From assembly GCF_003171515.1 (NCBI RefSeq), contig NC_089399.1, positions 1,984,001 through 2,048,000 of the forward strand: DNA of 64,000 nucleotides, read 5' to 3'. Position 1 is the first letter of the stretch. Every line of letters starts with the position of its first letter. The notes beneath the pieces were generated by a model. The model saw only the letters and a program-made list of their open reading frames with translations, ran no database searches and had not been told where the DNA came from. A program made the translations under genes and the position numbers. Positions 10,354 to 20,680 of this stretch are shown here, in pieces. Source of the DNA: Pyrenophora tritici-repentis. Lineage: Eukaryota; Ascomycota; Dothideomycetes; Pleosporales; Pleosporaceae.

Positions 10354-13120
10354 CTAGTCGTCTTCGTTCTCACTATCCTCGATATCGCTGTTCCCCTCAG
10401 CTTGGGGCTTTCCATACCAGGCCCGGAGACACTCGCACGCTTCTATAATATCTGCCTTCAGCCTACCACGGCGATCGACGATAGTAAGCTTCGCGCTACT
10501 AAAAAGACGTTCGCATTCATCCGACATAGGCGAGATCGCAAACATGTCTAGAGCGAAGCGAGCGAGATCTCGTTGGGAGTCGTAGCGAGATAGCCAGTAC
10601 GCAATAGCCTCATTGCAACCTGCCTCTTCGTTATGAAGCCGGTCAGTAGAGATGTATTGTTCATACAAATCAGTTGTAGAAACTGGAGCGTCTATTCGAA
10701 TGCGCTTATGTTCCCGCTGGCGATCAAATGCTGGGTCAGGATCTCTCTCCTTCCTGGCTGGTGGTGGCAGCATCTCGACAGGGTACCTTCCCTTATACTC
10801 TGTCTCCCAGAGATGCTTCACCGCTAATTGTGCGTTTTCAAACCACCTCTTCTTCTCTTCGTCGCCATGAAGAACCCACTCTTGCCTGAACCATCCACAC
10901 TTGCGATATGGATCAAGGATTTGAGCCGCATAATATGCCGGTGGAAGGTCAGTATCTTCAGGGAATCGATTTTGCCAATTCAGCTGCTGATTGTTATAGT
11001 ACTCAACGCACTTTAACCAAGCAGCATCAGCGCAGCCTTGAAGGTACTTCCATGTAAAGTTGTTATCGTCCTCAGTGTGGATGTCGTGGTAGTGATCCTT
11101 CGTCTCGCTTATCTCCCGGAGAAGGCAGTCCAAAGTTGAAAACCAGTCCGCAAGTGACGTCTTCTTACCTTCAGAAAGCAAAGTTGCAGCATAGAAGTCT
11201 TTGAGAGCGAGTTCAATCTTTCCAAGCTCAAACCAGTGCTGTCCATCAAGCTTAAAGTTCGCGATCCCTACGGAGCCCTTTCCAGGTACATGACGAGCCG
11301 AGAAGAGCTCGTTTTCAAACCACCTCTTCTTCTTCGTCGCCATGAAGAACCCACTCTTGCCTGAACCATCCACTTGCGATATGGATCAAGGATTTGAGCC
11401 GCATAATATGCCGGTGGAAGGTCAGTATCTTCAGGGAATCGATTTTGCCAATTCAGCTGCTGATTGTTATAGTACTCAACGCACTTTAACCAAGCAGCAT
11501 CAGCGCAGCCTTGAAGGTACTTCCATGTAAAGTTGTTATCGTCCTCAGTGTGGATGTCGTGGTAGTGATCCTTCGTCTCGCTTATCTCCCGGAGAAGGCA
11601 GTCCAAAGTTGAAAACCAGTCCGCAAGTGACGTCTTCTTACCTTCAGAAAGCAAAGTTGCAGCATAGAAGTCTTTGAGAGCGAGTTCAATCTTTCCAAGC
11701 TCAAACCAGTGCTGTCCATCAAGCTTAAAGTTCGCGATCCCTACGGAGCCCTTTCCAGGTACATGACGAGCCGAGAAGAGCTCTAAACGTTCTCGAACAT
11801 TTAATGCACGTGTAATCGAATAAAACCATGAGTTCCAGCGGGTCGAGTTGTTCTGGATAAGCTCAAGCCCGTCGAATTGCGAAAGATCTCCGCCGATAAT
11901 AATTGTAGCAAACTCCTCACGCCGTTGTGGAGTAAGCCTGATGTATCGCACCAGGTTGTGAAGACGACCCAAACATCCGAACTTCTTCCAGAGCTCTTCC
12001 ACCTTCGTATAGTCGCCACGTTGATGATGCTTCTCCAGCTTCGCAAGATACTTCTCACAGTTTCGCCCCATAAGGAACGCCTGGCAACAGAGGTTGATGA
12101 CATGGCCCAAGCAACGCAGCCGGCGATGACGACGTTGTTTTGACTTCATCCATGGGCAGAGATCCTTGAGTATAAACTCAACAGCGGTATCATTTGCCGA
12201 GGCATTATCCAGCATAAAGTATCCAATCTGATCTCCGCTAATGTCGTATTCTTCCAGCAATTCAAGGACCACCGATCCAAGATTCTCTCCAGTATGTTCG
12301 CCGTATATACGTCGCATACCTAAAGCGGTAACACGTCGCATGCCGGTAGTATCAATCCACATAGCGACGACGCCTAGGATAGCGTAAGGGTTTGGTGAAG
12401 TCCAGAGATCAAAGGAGATAGAGATCCTACTCCGTGAATGGTGTAGGTCCTCCCTAAGCTGTTGCTTCTTCGATATGAATGCATTCATTACCCAGCTTCG
12501 GATAGTCTTCGCAGCCTTCGGGAGGTGGTTGAGTAGTGCCGGATTTAAAAAGAGGAGTAGTTCACGAAAGTACTGGTTCTCTAATTGAAAGAAGGCGATA
12601 TGGCAGTACACAATCCAACGAATTAGAAGCTCTTTAAACTTCTCTACTGACTCTTCCAGAAAAAGATGCTGGAAGCAGCCCCATCCTTTTGCTGGTCGAT
12701 TATAGACTTCCGTACAGAACCCTTTCGCTTGATGCCACTCTGGGGATCAATCTGGTGCTTCTGTTCCAGGTGATTCCGGATCCTAGAAGTGCCATTGATG
12801 ACAAACAACTCTTGCTTGCTCTTCCCAACCCTGCACTCATGGCAGTAATACACCTCTTTCTTATCGCTATCTCGAATGTATTGGAGTCCGTACTTCCAGA
12901 TGTGTGATGTACCTTGACGGAAATCCTTCCTTGCAATTATTGCACGTTTCACGTACGTGATACCGCCCTGCACGAACTCATCTGGAGATTCGTGATATTG
13001 AATAGGAGTGGGTGATAGTATAGGGGTGGGTGATGACGTGGGGATAGGAGATGGAGTAAGAGACGTTAAATAGTCTTATAATATTCGATGGGACGGTGAG
13101 GTTGGTGTTGAAGGCTCCAT
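10354..13120 (-). pseudogene. hAT-1b transposase, broken by duplication and indels
   Basis: It is homologous to the intact 765-aa transposase of hAT-1c. A one-base deletion near 12652 separates the BED part from the catalytic core, two small deletions near 13070-13090 disturb the N-terminus, and a tandem duplication of 477 bp in the C-terminal third repeats the segment after the STRWNS motif. Two long partial frames result: an N-side one ending after the duplication joint and a C-side one of 339 aa retaining CERLFS. No full transposase can be made. Confidence 0.92.
10834..11786. repeat. Tandem duplication inside hAT-1b (2 x about 477 bp)
   Basis: The segment from GTTTTCAAACCACCTCTTCT to GCCGAGAAGAGCTC occurs twice in direct orientation. 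The two units are not identical (one lacks three bases of a CTT run and two of a CCAC run). That argues against a trivial assembly stutter, though it does not exclude one. hAT-1a and hAT-1c have one copy. Confidence 0.9.
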
Positions 13121-13390
13121 AACAATAGTATATAAGTAGGTTGTTAAGGACTTGATTGTTCTATGTAAGTAGAAGACTTACCTTGATCTTAATGACTCAT
13201 ATTGTGCTAAATTTTCTGGCTAGATTAGTCTAAGATCTAGTCACGTGGACCTATTTATAGCCGGACCGGTCCGATCATCTAGACCGGTCCGACCACGGTC
13301 TCAAAAAATCGCCAGACCAGACCAAGTCTTGGCGGTCTAGACCAGACCAAGACCAAGTCAGACCAGACCATTCCGATCACTGGCGTAGAC

Positions 13391-15810
13391 CACGTACGAG
13401 TCTGGGGGAGCAAGTGTTACACCTATCTCAATCCAAAGACGCTGCCAGCGAAAGGGAGATTAGACAAGTTAGTGCACCGTGGTCGAGCAGGCGTCTTTAT
13501 GGGATATTCTGAAACTACAGACAAGCAGTTCAAAGTCTACTCTCCTGACCTTGGATATACGCATAGAGTTAGCGTCATCCAAACTAATGAGAAGGTGCCA
13601 GGGGGAAAGATAGACCTGAACTTGAGAGTCAAATCAGGTCCAATGGGCACATCTAATGAGCTCATCCCACGGAAAGCCAGAGGAAGACCAAAGAAGAACC
13701 TAAATCAACTAACTAAACCCGACGCCCTGGATGTTGATATTGAACTGCCGCCATCATCGCCGCCATTGCCGCCCATCATCGCCGCCACCATCGCCGCCAT
13801 CACCGCCGCCACCATCGCCGCCTACGCCAGCACCTGCGCACCATCACCTACTATCACTCCACCCGCGCCAACAGTAGAGGATGAGAGCGAAGAAATGGAG
13901 GTAGACGAAGTTACCAACCCAGTAGCAGCCGAACCATCAGCTAGGTATCACTTCAGGACTCGGACCCAAAAGAGAAAGCGAGATACATTTGACGACATGG
14001 AGGATGAACATCGCCAAGCCAAAATTGTCAAAGCTATGCTAGCTGTCCTACGAGAGAGCCGAGCTGACGAAGACCCCACAACTGAAATCCCGACATCTAC
14101 GCACCACCATGAAGAGTCTGCACACGAGACGATTGTTAAAGCCTTCTATACGGTGATTGTAAGTGGAAACCTCGATGTCACGGGACGAGCAGAACTTAGC
14201 GGCAAAGCTTTCGCAGCAACAGAAGTTAAAGGCATTAGAATCCCTCAGACCTATAAACAAGCTATAAGCGACCCAGAGAACGCACTGAAGTGGAAAGAGG
14301 CAATTGAGGAAGAGATCAGGACTCTTGTGGGGAACGGAACTTGGGAAGAGCTTATTCCACCCCAGGGTGCAAACCTCGTCACCACAAAATGGGTGTTTAC
14401 TGTCAAGCTTAAAGTTGATGGTACGATTGAGAGGTTCAAGGCCAGACTTGTTGCTCGAGGGTTCAGTCAACAACACGGGATTGACTACACGAGACTTTCG
14501 CCCCGACAGTACGAATGGACACCTTAAGGTTATTCCTTGCTACTGTTGCCAAACAGGGCATGGAATGCTGGCAGTGGGACATCAAGAACGCATTCACTGA
14601 GTCATACTTAAAAGAAGACATCTACCTCACAACACCAGCTGGGGTAAAAGTTAAGAAAGGCAACGTTCTGAAGGTTTTGAGGAGTCTTTACGGACTTAAG
14701 CAAGCTGGACGAGATTGGAACCTGCTACTTAAGGGGTTCTTAACTGAGATCGGTTTTACACAGAGCCTTGCAGACCCCTGCCTATTCACGCATAAAGGCA
14801 GAGGTATTTCACTACTGGTTTATGTTGACGACATTGCTGCTGCCGCGAAACTCACTTCAGACTTAGCCTGGTTCGACGAAATGCTCCTTACGAGATTCAA
14901 CTCCAAGAACCTGGGGGAGATTCGAAAGATCCTTGGAGTTAGAGTCACCCGCGATAGAGATGACAAAGCTATTTACCTCGATCAACAGCAGTACCTAGAG
15001 ACAGTCCTAGATAAGTACGGTATCACCTCAGCAAAGTACAAGTCAAAGAAGATCCCTGCTGCAGACTACGAACACCTAAAGCCTGCTACTCCTGAAGACG
15101 CCAGAATCGACTCCACACAATATTCACAGATTATTGGAAGCTTAATGTACGCAATGGTATTCACGAGACCAGACATTGCCTTTGTACTTGGACGACTAGC
15201 CCAGTACATGAGAGACCCTGTAGAGATGCACGGGACTGCGTTAAAGAATCTAATGAGATATCTACGGTCAACAGTAAAGCAGAAGATTCGCTTCGGTCCA
15301 GGAGGAGATCACCAAAACGAGTTTGGGATCTACACCGACGCTGACTGGGCAAGCGATAAGACAGACCGGAAGAGCATGTCTGGGGGAGTCGGAATGTTCT
15401 ATGGAGGACCATTCTCTTGGGCAGCAAAGAAGCAGAAGTCAGTGGCAACCTCAAGTGCTGAGTCTGAGTACATCTCACAAGCCATGTACGCCAAGCAGGG
15501 ACAGTGGGCAGCTCAAGTACTCAGAGATCTCGGCCTGCACCAATACGTCAATGAGAACGGTATCACAGTCCAGATGTACGGTGACAATCAGGGAGCGATT
15601 GCACTGGTGAAGAATCCGCATCTGCACGAACGTTCTAAGCACATTGACATCTGCTACCACTTCATTAGAGACCTAGCTGAGCAGAAGAAGCTCCAGATTT
15701 CTTATATTCCGACTGACGAGATGGTTGCCGACGGAATGACTAAGCCACTGCAGAGAGTTGCTTTCGAAAGGTTTAAGAAGATGCTGGGAGTTATTGATGA
15801 AGGGCACTAG
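13391..15810 (+). pseudogene. Copia-1 integrase C-terminus, reverse transcriptase and RNase H
   Basis: Pol resumes after hAT-1b with the integrase C-terminal GKLDKLVHRG-like region and the VFMGY motif. A low-complexity alanine/proline linker (about 13750-13870) follows, then RT with WQWDIKNAFTES, LYGLKQAGRDWN and the catalytic YVDD, then RNase H (YTDADWASDK, SSAESEY, MTKPLQ). The frame breaks once, near 14492, where one base is missing relative to the RIP-mutated copy at 28886-30373, which reads through this point in frame. The element would otherwise be one polyprotein. The linker is rich in ATCGCCGCC repeats. Confidence 0.9.
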
Positions 15811-15824
15811 AACAAGTCACGTAA

Positions 15825-15838
15825 GGCCTGTGGGGGAG
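15825..15838 (+). other. Copia-1 polypurine tract
   Basis: GGCCTGTGGGGGAG lies directly before the right LTR. The GTGGGGGAG core is the expected plus-strand primer site. It is conserved in the reverse-oriented fragment at 28858-28871. Confidence 0.7.
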
Positions 15839-16082
15839 TGTTGAGAATACAGTCCGTAAGTGACTTGGTGGTATCAAGCGGAGGAGTAGTCACATGATTG
15901 GTGACACGTGCAGGTGGGTCCTAGCGGGGAGCTTGGACGCAGCTGCACGCAACACGGATCTACGAACGTGTGAATAGCTCCTTAGTCAATACAATACGAA
16001 TCTGTACCACCACTACCGTTGTGCCTTAGAGAGCGCTCTATTAGGTAGTCATACTACTACTAATAGTGCCAGCTTCTCAATA
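15839..16082 (+). repeat. Copia-1 right LTR
   Basis: 244 bp, starting TGTTGAGAATAC and ending TTCTCAATA. It differs from the left LTR only around GAGTC/GAATCT. LINE-A 3' tail sequence follows with no gap, so any target-site duplication on this side has been lost or overwritten. Confidence 0.95.
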
Positions 16083-16347
16083 TTATTATTATATTTCCAT
16101 TAGAGTCCTGTATCAGTCGGTGACTATGTAGGACTTTGGCTAAGCCGTTCTATGTATGTTGTTCAATATGGAGTTTCTATAGGTCTTGTACAATTTGGAG
16201 GATAGTTGCGTAGTCCAATTTCCGAGCTAGTCTTCCATTGGCGCGGGTGCTAAAGAGCAGTGTGGTGAACAGAAAGAGATGTAACAGCGAGCTCTTTGCG
16301 AAAAGAAATATTGTTTGTAGTTTTATACAGTGTCTGTCTGTTGTTTT
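16083..16347 (-). mobile_element. LINE-A 3'-end fragment
   Basis: Matches 58468-58728 of LINE-A2: the TTA-repeat tail, the 3' UTR (CCATTAGAGTCCTGTATCAG) and the very end of ORF2. Similarity stops at about 16342, where the tandem repeat begins. This is a typical 5'-truncated LINE insertion or a relic of one. Confidence 0.88.
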
Positions 16348-17103
16348 GTGTAGGCGTCTGTATATAGGGATCTACAAGAGAGAGAATAGATCTATACAGC
16401 TGTTGCCTGGTCGATGTTTTGCTCGTGCGTGTGCTAGTGAAAGCAGGTGCTGGAGCGGTTCGGTATATGGGGTCGGTATATCGAGTCGGTTTAGGGCGTT
16501 CGGTAGAGAGGGTATTTGGTGTAGGCGTCTGTATATAGGGATCTACAAGACAGAATAGATCTATACAGCTATTACCTAGTCGATGTTTTGGGCGTTTTGG
16601 TGTAGGCGTCTGTATACAGGAATCTATTATAACCTAACAATAATAGACCTATACAGCTATTGCCTAGTCGATGTTTTGCTCGTGCGTGTGCTAGTGAAAG
16701 CAGGTGCTAGAGCGGTTCGGTATATGGGGTCGGTATATCGAGTCGGTTTAGGGCGTTCGGTGGAGAGGGTATTTGGTGTAGGCGTCTGTATATAGGGATC
16801 TACAAGAGAGATAGTAGATCTATACATCTAGTGCCTGGTCGGTGTTTTGCTCGTGCGTGTGCTAGTGAAAGCAGGTGCTAGAGCGGTTCGGTATATGGGG
16901 TCGGTATATCGAGTCGGTTTAGGTCGTTCGGTGGAGAGGGCTTTTGGTGTAGGCGTCTGTATATAGGGATCTACAAGAGAGATAATAGATCTATACATCT
17001 AGTGCCTGGTCGGTGTTTTGCTCGTGAGTGTGCTGGTGACAGCAGGTGCTGGAGCGGTTCGGTATATGGGGTCGGTATATCGAGTTGGTTTAGGGCGTTC
17101 GCG
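16348..17103. repeat. About 171-bp tandem repeat (four full units plus one short)
   Basis: Units begin GTGTAGGCGTCTGTATA at 16348, 16519, 16600, 16776 and 16947, a spacing of 171, 81, 176 and 171. Each unit contains a palindromic stretch (TATAGGGATCTAC ... GTAGATCTATAC) and a GGTATATGGGGTCGGTATAT segment. There is no credible coding frame. It may be a minisatellite grown from the edge of the neighbouring LINE fragment. Confidence 0.88.
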
Positions 17104-17632
17104 TATAGGTAGCATCTAGATATATAGGCCTATTACTTTGCAGCAATAGAGATATATACCTAAGGAAGAGCCGTTGCTCTGTCGGTTTCGTAGAGGGTGC
17201 CTTCGATCGAACATCTAAAATCAGTTGGCGCACGGGCCATTTGCAGAGATTTCTCTCAACTAAGGCCAGGTAACAACTCTGTCAAAGTTGCAGCGGCCAG
17301 CGCGCCCGCCACAACGCCTGCACGCAAAAGCAGACGTTGGAAACTGATTCTAGGAAGGCATTTCAATGGAATTGAGATGAAAAAAGGGTAATCCAGGACC
17401 TTTTTGTCATCTCGAAAAGTTGGTGTTCGATGACTTTAACGCTGTAGATTCCATGTATCCAAATACAACACACATAGTCTCCATCAAGATGACCACCCGA
17501 GCCCCCTCAACCCATTTCAAGTCACACTCATGAACGTACCTACATGTCACAAAACACTGCACAGTGCGTGTAAGCACCCAACGACATATCTAGCAACTAC
17601 AGTGACTCTTTCACACTACCATGCCCACTATC
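17104..17632. other. Intergenic, downstream of F-box gene
   Basis: No gene seen. The first part (17104-17165) has AT-rich inverted repeats (ATCTAGATATATAGG / CCTATTAC...ATATATACC) resembling the hairpin of the tandem repeat. The remainder is presumably the 3' UTR and terminator of the minus-strand F-box gene. Confidence 0.5.
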
Positions 17633-19228
17633 TCACGCCACCCTGGTAAACGCATCAACATCCACCCGCTGATAAAACGATACATGACCAAAAGTCTCCC
17701 AGTACTGCGCAATGCGATCATGATTGATAAGAATAAGCTGCGACGACATATAGTCGTCTACCAACGTTAGCAACTGTAATATGACACATGTAGTACCAAT
17801 AAACTCACCATCTCTAAACCCTGTAGCCGCAATATGCCCAACACTCTTCACGATCCTCGCACCCTTGAAAATCTCCTCGGTAGCAACTCTGATCAGCCCG
17901 TTTGGACCGATATCCGGAGCGATGAACGTGTATTCACCCCGGGGAATGTTTGGGTCACCTGTTAGTTTGACAGCTTCGATGCGACCGCGGTAGATTGTTT
18001 CGTCTTGGTCAGCAGGACTTGCCGAGGTAGGGGAATCTAGGTCTTGTTCGTGATAGGCTTGTTGGAGGGTAGCGACGCTGTCTTCTAGATCGCCTGCATT
18101 CTCCACTTCCTCATCACCACCCTCCGATGTTGCCGTATCAGTCGGCGCCGTTGTCCACGATCCACCACTGCTGACGCTGTCTTCTCGATACCTACTTCGC
18201 ATGACCCACTCCGCTCGTTCGGGCAGGGGCTTGGGATTATCCGGCTGCATAATGGCAAGAAACTCGCAGCCATGCCCGGCATAGTCGCCGCACCAAATCC
18301 CCTGCCACGGCTTCTGTGGCGTCGGGATGTAGCACTCCTCCGGCAATGTCGCCCACGTCGTAATGTCCTCGCCAATGCGCATCCTCATGCCGAGGGATTC
18401 TGTCGAAAACTGCATCCACTTGCGCAATCTGAAATTTGATGTTGAGAGCTCATCCAGTTGTGCTGGCTTTTGCCCGGGCTGTCTAAACCCAGATGGTACG
18501 TAGTCATTGCGCGTCCGGTCGACACTAGGTAGTGTGAGCGGCGGCCATATGGGCGTCGAATTCGTCGTGATGTCTTTTGGCCAAGGTCGAGTGAGCATGA
18601 GCCGCGAGAATACACCTGCATTCTGCCCAGGCCTCTCGCGGTATAAGCTCATTGGTATTTCTTTCTGTAGACGATAGCCCATATCTCCAACAGCGTCTTC
18701 GTAGGCGTCCCGGTTGAGTCGGACGACAGGCGCATTAAGGTCAAGTTGTACCCGTGGACTAAAAGTGTGAATAATGGCCTCGGGATGGTTGGCCCAAGAC
18801 AACGCCACGGGAATCTGTCGTTCCGCAACAAGTGCATAGGCTTCGATTGCATTCAGTCTATGGTCGTATCTTGCCACAAGAAGCTTCCCCGTATTCGGCG
18901 TATCCGAAAACCAAATCTTATTTCTTGCGATGAACCAATATGGGTGGTGCTGTCGGAACAACTCTCGCCATGTCAAACGGGGAGGTTTGATGACATCCGG
19001 GCGGGGAATCTCGGCTTCGACAAATGACTGCCAGAGATTATCCTGGACGGTGTGTTCCTGTAGCACTTTGTTCACCAGGCCCACTGACAGCACGTCCGAG
19101 AGACTAAGGTAGCCGAGTATTTGATGAAGCAGCTCCGACGGAAGAGTAAGGAGAGGCGGCCTAGTTAGCTGCGGTCCCGGACTTTGCGTTTCGAGGAACC
19201 GAAGTTCCATATTGTAGTGTTGCAACAT
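17633..19228 (-). CDS. F-box domain protein (substrate adaptor type), one intron
   Basis: F-box proteins recruit substrates to SCF ubiquitin ligases through Skp1. From the chosen Met at 19228 (MLQHYNMELRF), an F-box lies at about residues 24-64 (LPSELLHQILGYLSLSDVLS ... DNLWQSF). A fungal-type C-terminal region follows with GIWCGDYAGHGCEFL (about residue 300) and a terminal AQYWETFGHVSFYQRVD motif. A 51-bp segment at 17758-17808 has a GTGAGT donor, GCTAAC branch site and TAG acceptor, and interrupts the conserved C-terminus. It is a multiple of three with no stop, so retention would add 17 residues. Spliced length is 514 aa. The frame stays open upstream to 19666, but that part is low-complexity and looks like 5' UTR. 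The domain is certain; the substrate is unknown. Confidence 0.85.
   Translation of the reverse strand: MLQHYNMELRFLETQSPGPQLTRPPLLTLPSELLHQILGYLSLSDVLSVGLVNKVLQEHTVQDNLWQSFVEAEIPRPDVIKPPRLTWRELFRQHHPYWFIARNKIWFSDTPNTGKLLVARYDHRLNAIEAYALVAERQIPVALSWANHPEAIIHTFSPRVQLDLNAPVVRLNRDAYEDAVGDMGYRLQKEIPMSLYRERPGQNAGVFSRLMLTRPWPKDITTNSTPIWPPLTLPSVDRTRNDYVPSGFRQPGQKPAQLDELSTSNFRLRKWMQFSTESLGMRMRIGEDITTWATLPEECYIPTPQKPWQGIWCGDYAGHGCEFLAIMQPDNPKPLPERAEWVMRSRYREDSVSSGGSWTTAPTDTATSEGGDEEVENAGDLEDSVATLQQAYHEQDLDSPTSASPADQDETIYRGRIEAVKLTGDPNIPRGEYTFIAPDIGPNGLIRVATEEIFKGARIVKSVGHIAATGFRDGEFIGTTCVILQLLTLVDDYMSSQLILINHDRIAQYWETFGHVSFYQRVDVDAFTRVA
17758..17808 (-). other. In-frame 51-bp intron of the F-box gene
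   Basis: Donor GTGAGT, internal TTGCTAACG branch-type sequence and TAG acceptor. Removing it gives ...GFRDDDYMSSQLILINHDR, a smoother run through a region that is conserved in this family. The length is divisible by three and there is no internal stop, so gene callers may read straight through. Confidence 0.7.
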
Positions 19229-20253
19229 GGCGAATGTCGTCTGCTGTGGTTTGGAAGGGGAGAAGGGGACTTGGGTGTTCAAGCTTGGGTGGCGGAAGCT
19301 TAAGCGGGGTACGGCCACAGATGTCAATACATTTATACCCTGCGCCGGGATGGATTTAAGCTTTTTCGGTAATAATAATGGATTCTCTACTGGACAGATG
19401 GTAAGCTGCCCTGCAGTCCTTCTGCGTCTGACGTTGGCAGTGCCACCTTCCGAGCTTCGCCTAGTCGCGCTAACTTGGGAAAGGTTGCAGCGAATACGAG
19501 TACTATGCACGATCAAGCTGCTATCGCGAATCTGGGGTCGAGTGCCTGCTTCTTTAAGTCGTCGATATCCAACAACTGAGCTCGCGATATCGGATTTGCG
19601 CCGCGGGGTTGAAGGGTGTTGGGTGAGTGGGCGTGATAGGGAAAAGACAAAAATGAACGGCAGCACGGGTATTCGATGTTGACGAAACGAGCGCTGTGAT
19701 GTGAATGTGAATGCGACAAGATGGCAGAGATGGTGTGTTGCATTACGTTGCCGAGGTGCACTACGCCGTCATGACGCCAATGCACACGCACAGACGTCTC
19801 GCCCGCTGCCGGTAACAGCCGGCAAACCTCACCTCTTCCATCAACATACCAAGTAGCCTAGAAAACATGTACACGGCCAGCAAGGCTATTCGGACATCAC
19901 ATGAGGTGGGTAGGAGTAAACAGCATCGGTAATCGCGTCCAAGAACTAAGCTTGACGCATATCGTACTCACATCTACAAAGGTAGTTCATCGCACTTGTC
20001 ATCTATCCAGCCACTGTAGTAGGCACATCTCAATTTCCATCTGTCGCGTCTTCACAAATATCCCCGTCATTCGAACAACCCCTCTAGTTGCCCGTAGGCT
20101 TTCCAGCCGCCTCCTCCAAGACCCGCGCGAAGGTTGTCCTGCGCGAAGTCGGTGCAGGCTTCGCGATGCCCGTAGGCTTTCCTCCGGCTGACTTCGTGAC
20201 CCGAGCGAAGGTTGTGTTCTGCTTGGTTTCTTTCTCTAATTTCGCCTTCTCAA
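19229..20253. other. Upstream region of F-box gene; imperfect repeats at 20088-20220
   Basis: Contains the probable promoter/5' UTR of the F-box gene. At 20088-20220 a segment of about 75 bp (CCCGTAGGCTTTCC ... GCGAAGGTTGT) is repeated twice. On the minus strand this gives two TTFARV...GKPTG units beyond a stop codon. They may be the former C-terminus of the coiled-coil ORF. Confidence 0.5.
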
Positions 20254-20680
20254 GCTACTTCTTCGTCTTCTCCGACTCCATCATCCTCGCCTTCTTCCGC
20301 TCCAGTGTCTTCTCCTCCTCCACGGCCTTCTTCAGTTCCTCTTCGAGATGCTCGCGGCGGGCTTGTGCTTTGGCGAGTTTTCGGTCGATCGGCAGCATGG
20401 GCTGGCTGCTGGTCTCGCGCGCGCGGGCGACTTACTGCTGGGCTGCGACACCAGTGCGGGCGACTTGTTGACCCTTGGCTGCTGGGCGGACTGCTTGATG
20501 CCGGGCCTTGGCTTGTGAGCGAGCGAGACGGCGAGCCTTGACCTCCTCGAGCAAGCGCTCGTCTGCCGCCTCCACCGCACCCGCGCCGTATGGGATGACG
20601 CGCTGAAAAGAGGGGACGGGCGCCGACGTGCCGTGCAGGACAGTGCTGGTCATGTCGACGATGCCCTCGTTGCGGAACAT
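20254..20680 (-). CDS. Hypothetical small coiled-coil protein (uncertain model)
   Basis: Not recognised. A Met at 20680 opens 82 codons (MFRNEGIVDMTSTVLHG) that end QQ-stop at a GTAAGT. About 30 bases later another frame continues with a strongly charged helix (REHLEEELKKAVEEEKTLER, ending ESEKTKK). Either a very short intron or a one-base frame change links them. Only 27 or 30 bp would be removed, which is short even for fungi. The charged part is a good coiled-coil candidate, and both segments have the GC-rich codon use of neighbouring genes. After the stop, similar lysine-rich codons continue, so TAG at 20254-20256 could be a nonsense change. Confidence 0.4.

Larger units (their letters stand above)
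10183..13382 (-). mobile_element. hAT-1b DNA transposon, 3.2 kb, with internal tandem duplication
   Basis: It has the same CAGTGATCGGAATGG termini as hAT-1a, and an exact 8-bp duplication GCGTAGAC at 10175-10182 and 13383-13390. It is about 470 bp longer than hAT-1a and hAT-1c because 10834-11310 is repeated at 11311-11786. It sits 43 bp from the MITE inside Copia-1 integrase. Confidence 0.96.
4311..16082 (+). mobile_element. Copia-1, full-length Ty1/Copia LTR retrotransposon with three nested insertions
   Basis: Two directly repeated LTRs (243 and 244 bp, differing at two or three positions) flank gag, protease, integrase, RT and RNase H in the Copia order. Removing hAT-1a, the MITE, hAT-1b and one copy of each 8-bp duplication leaves about 5.66 kb, a normal Copia length. 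A primer-binding site and polypurine tract are both visible. The near-identical LTRs indicate recent insertion, and the nested elements are younger still. No 5-bp target-site duplication is seen: the left flank ends ATCTG and the right flank is LINE sequence, so at least one flank has been rearranged. Confidence 0.93.

Noticed and set aside
19229..19666. N-terminal 146-residue extension of the F-box protein
   Set aside because: The extension is low-complexity, precedes the F-box by far more than is usual, and the Met at 19228 sits directly before recognisable protein sequence.
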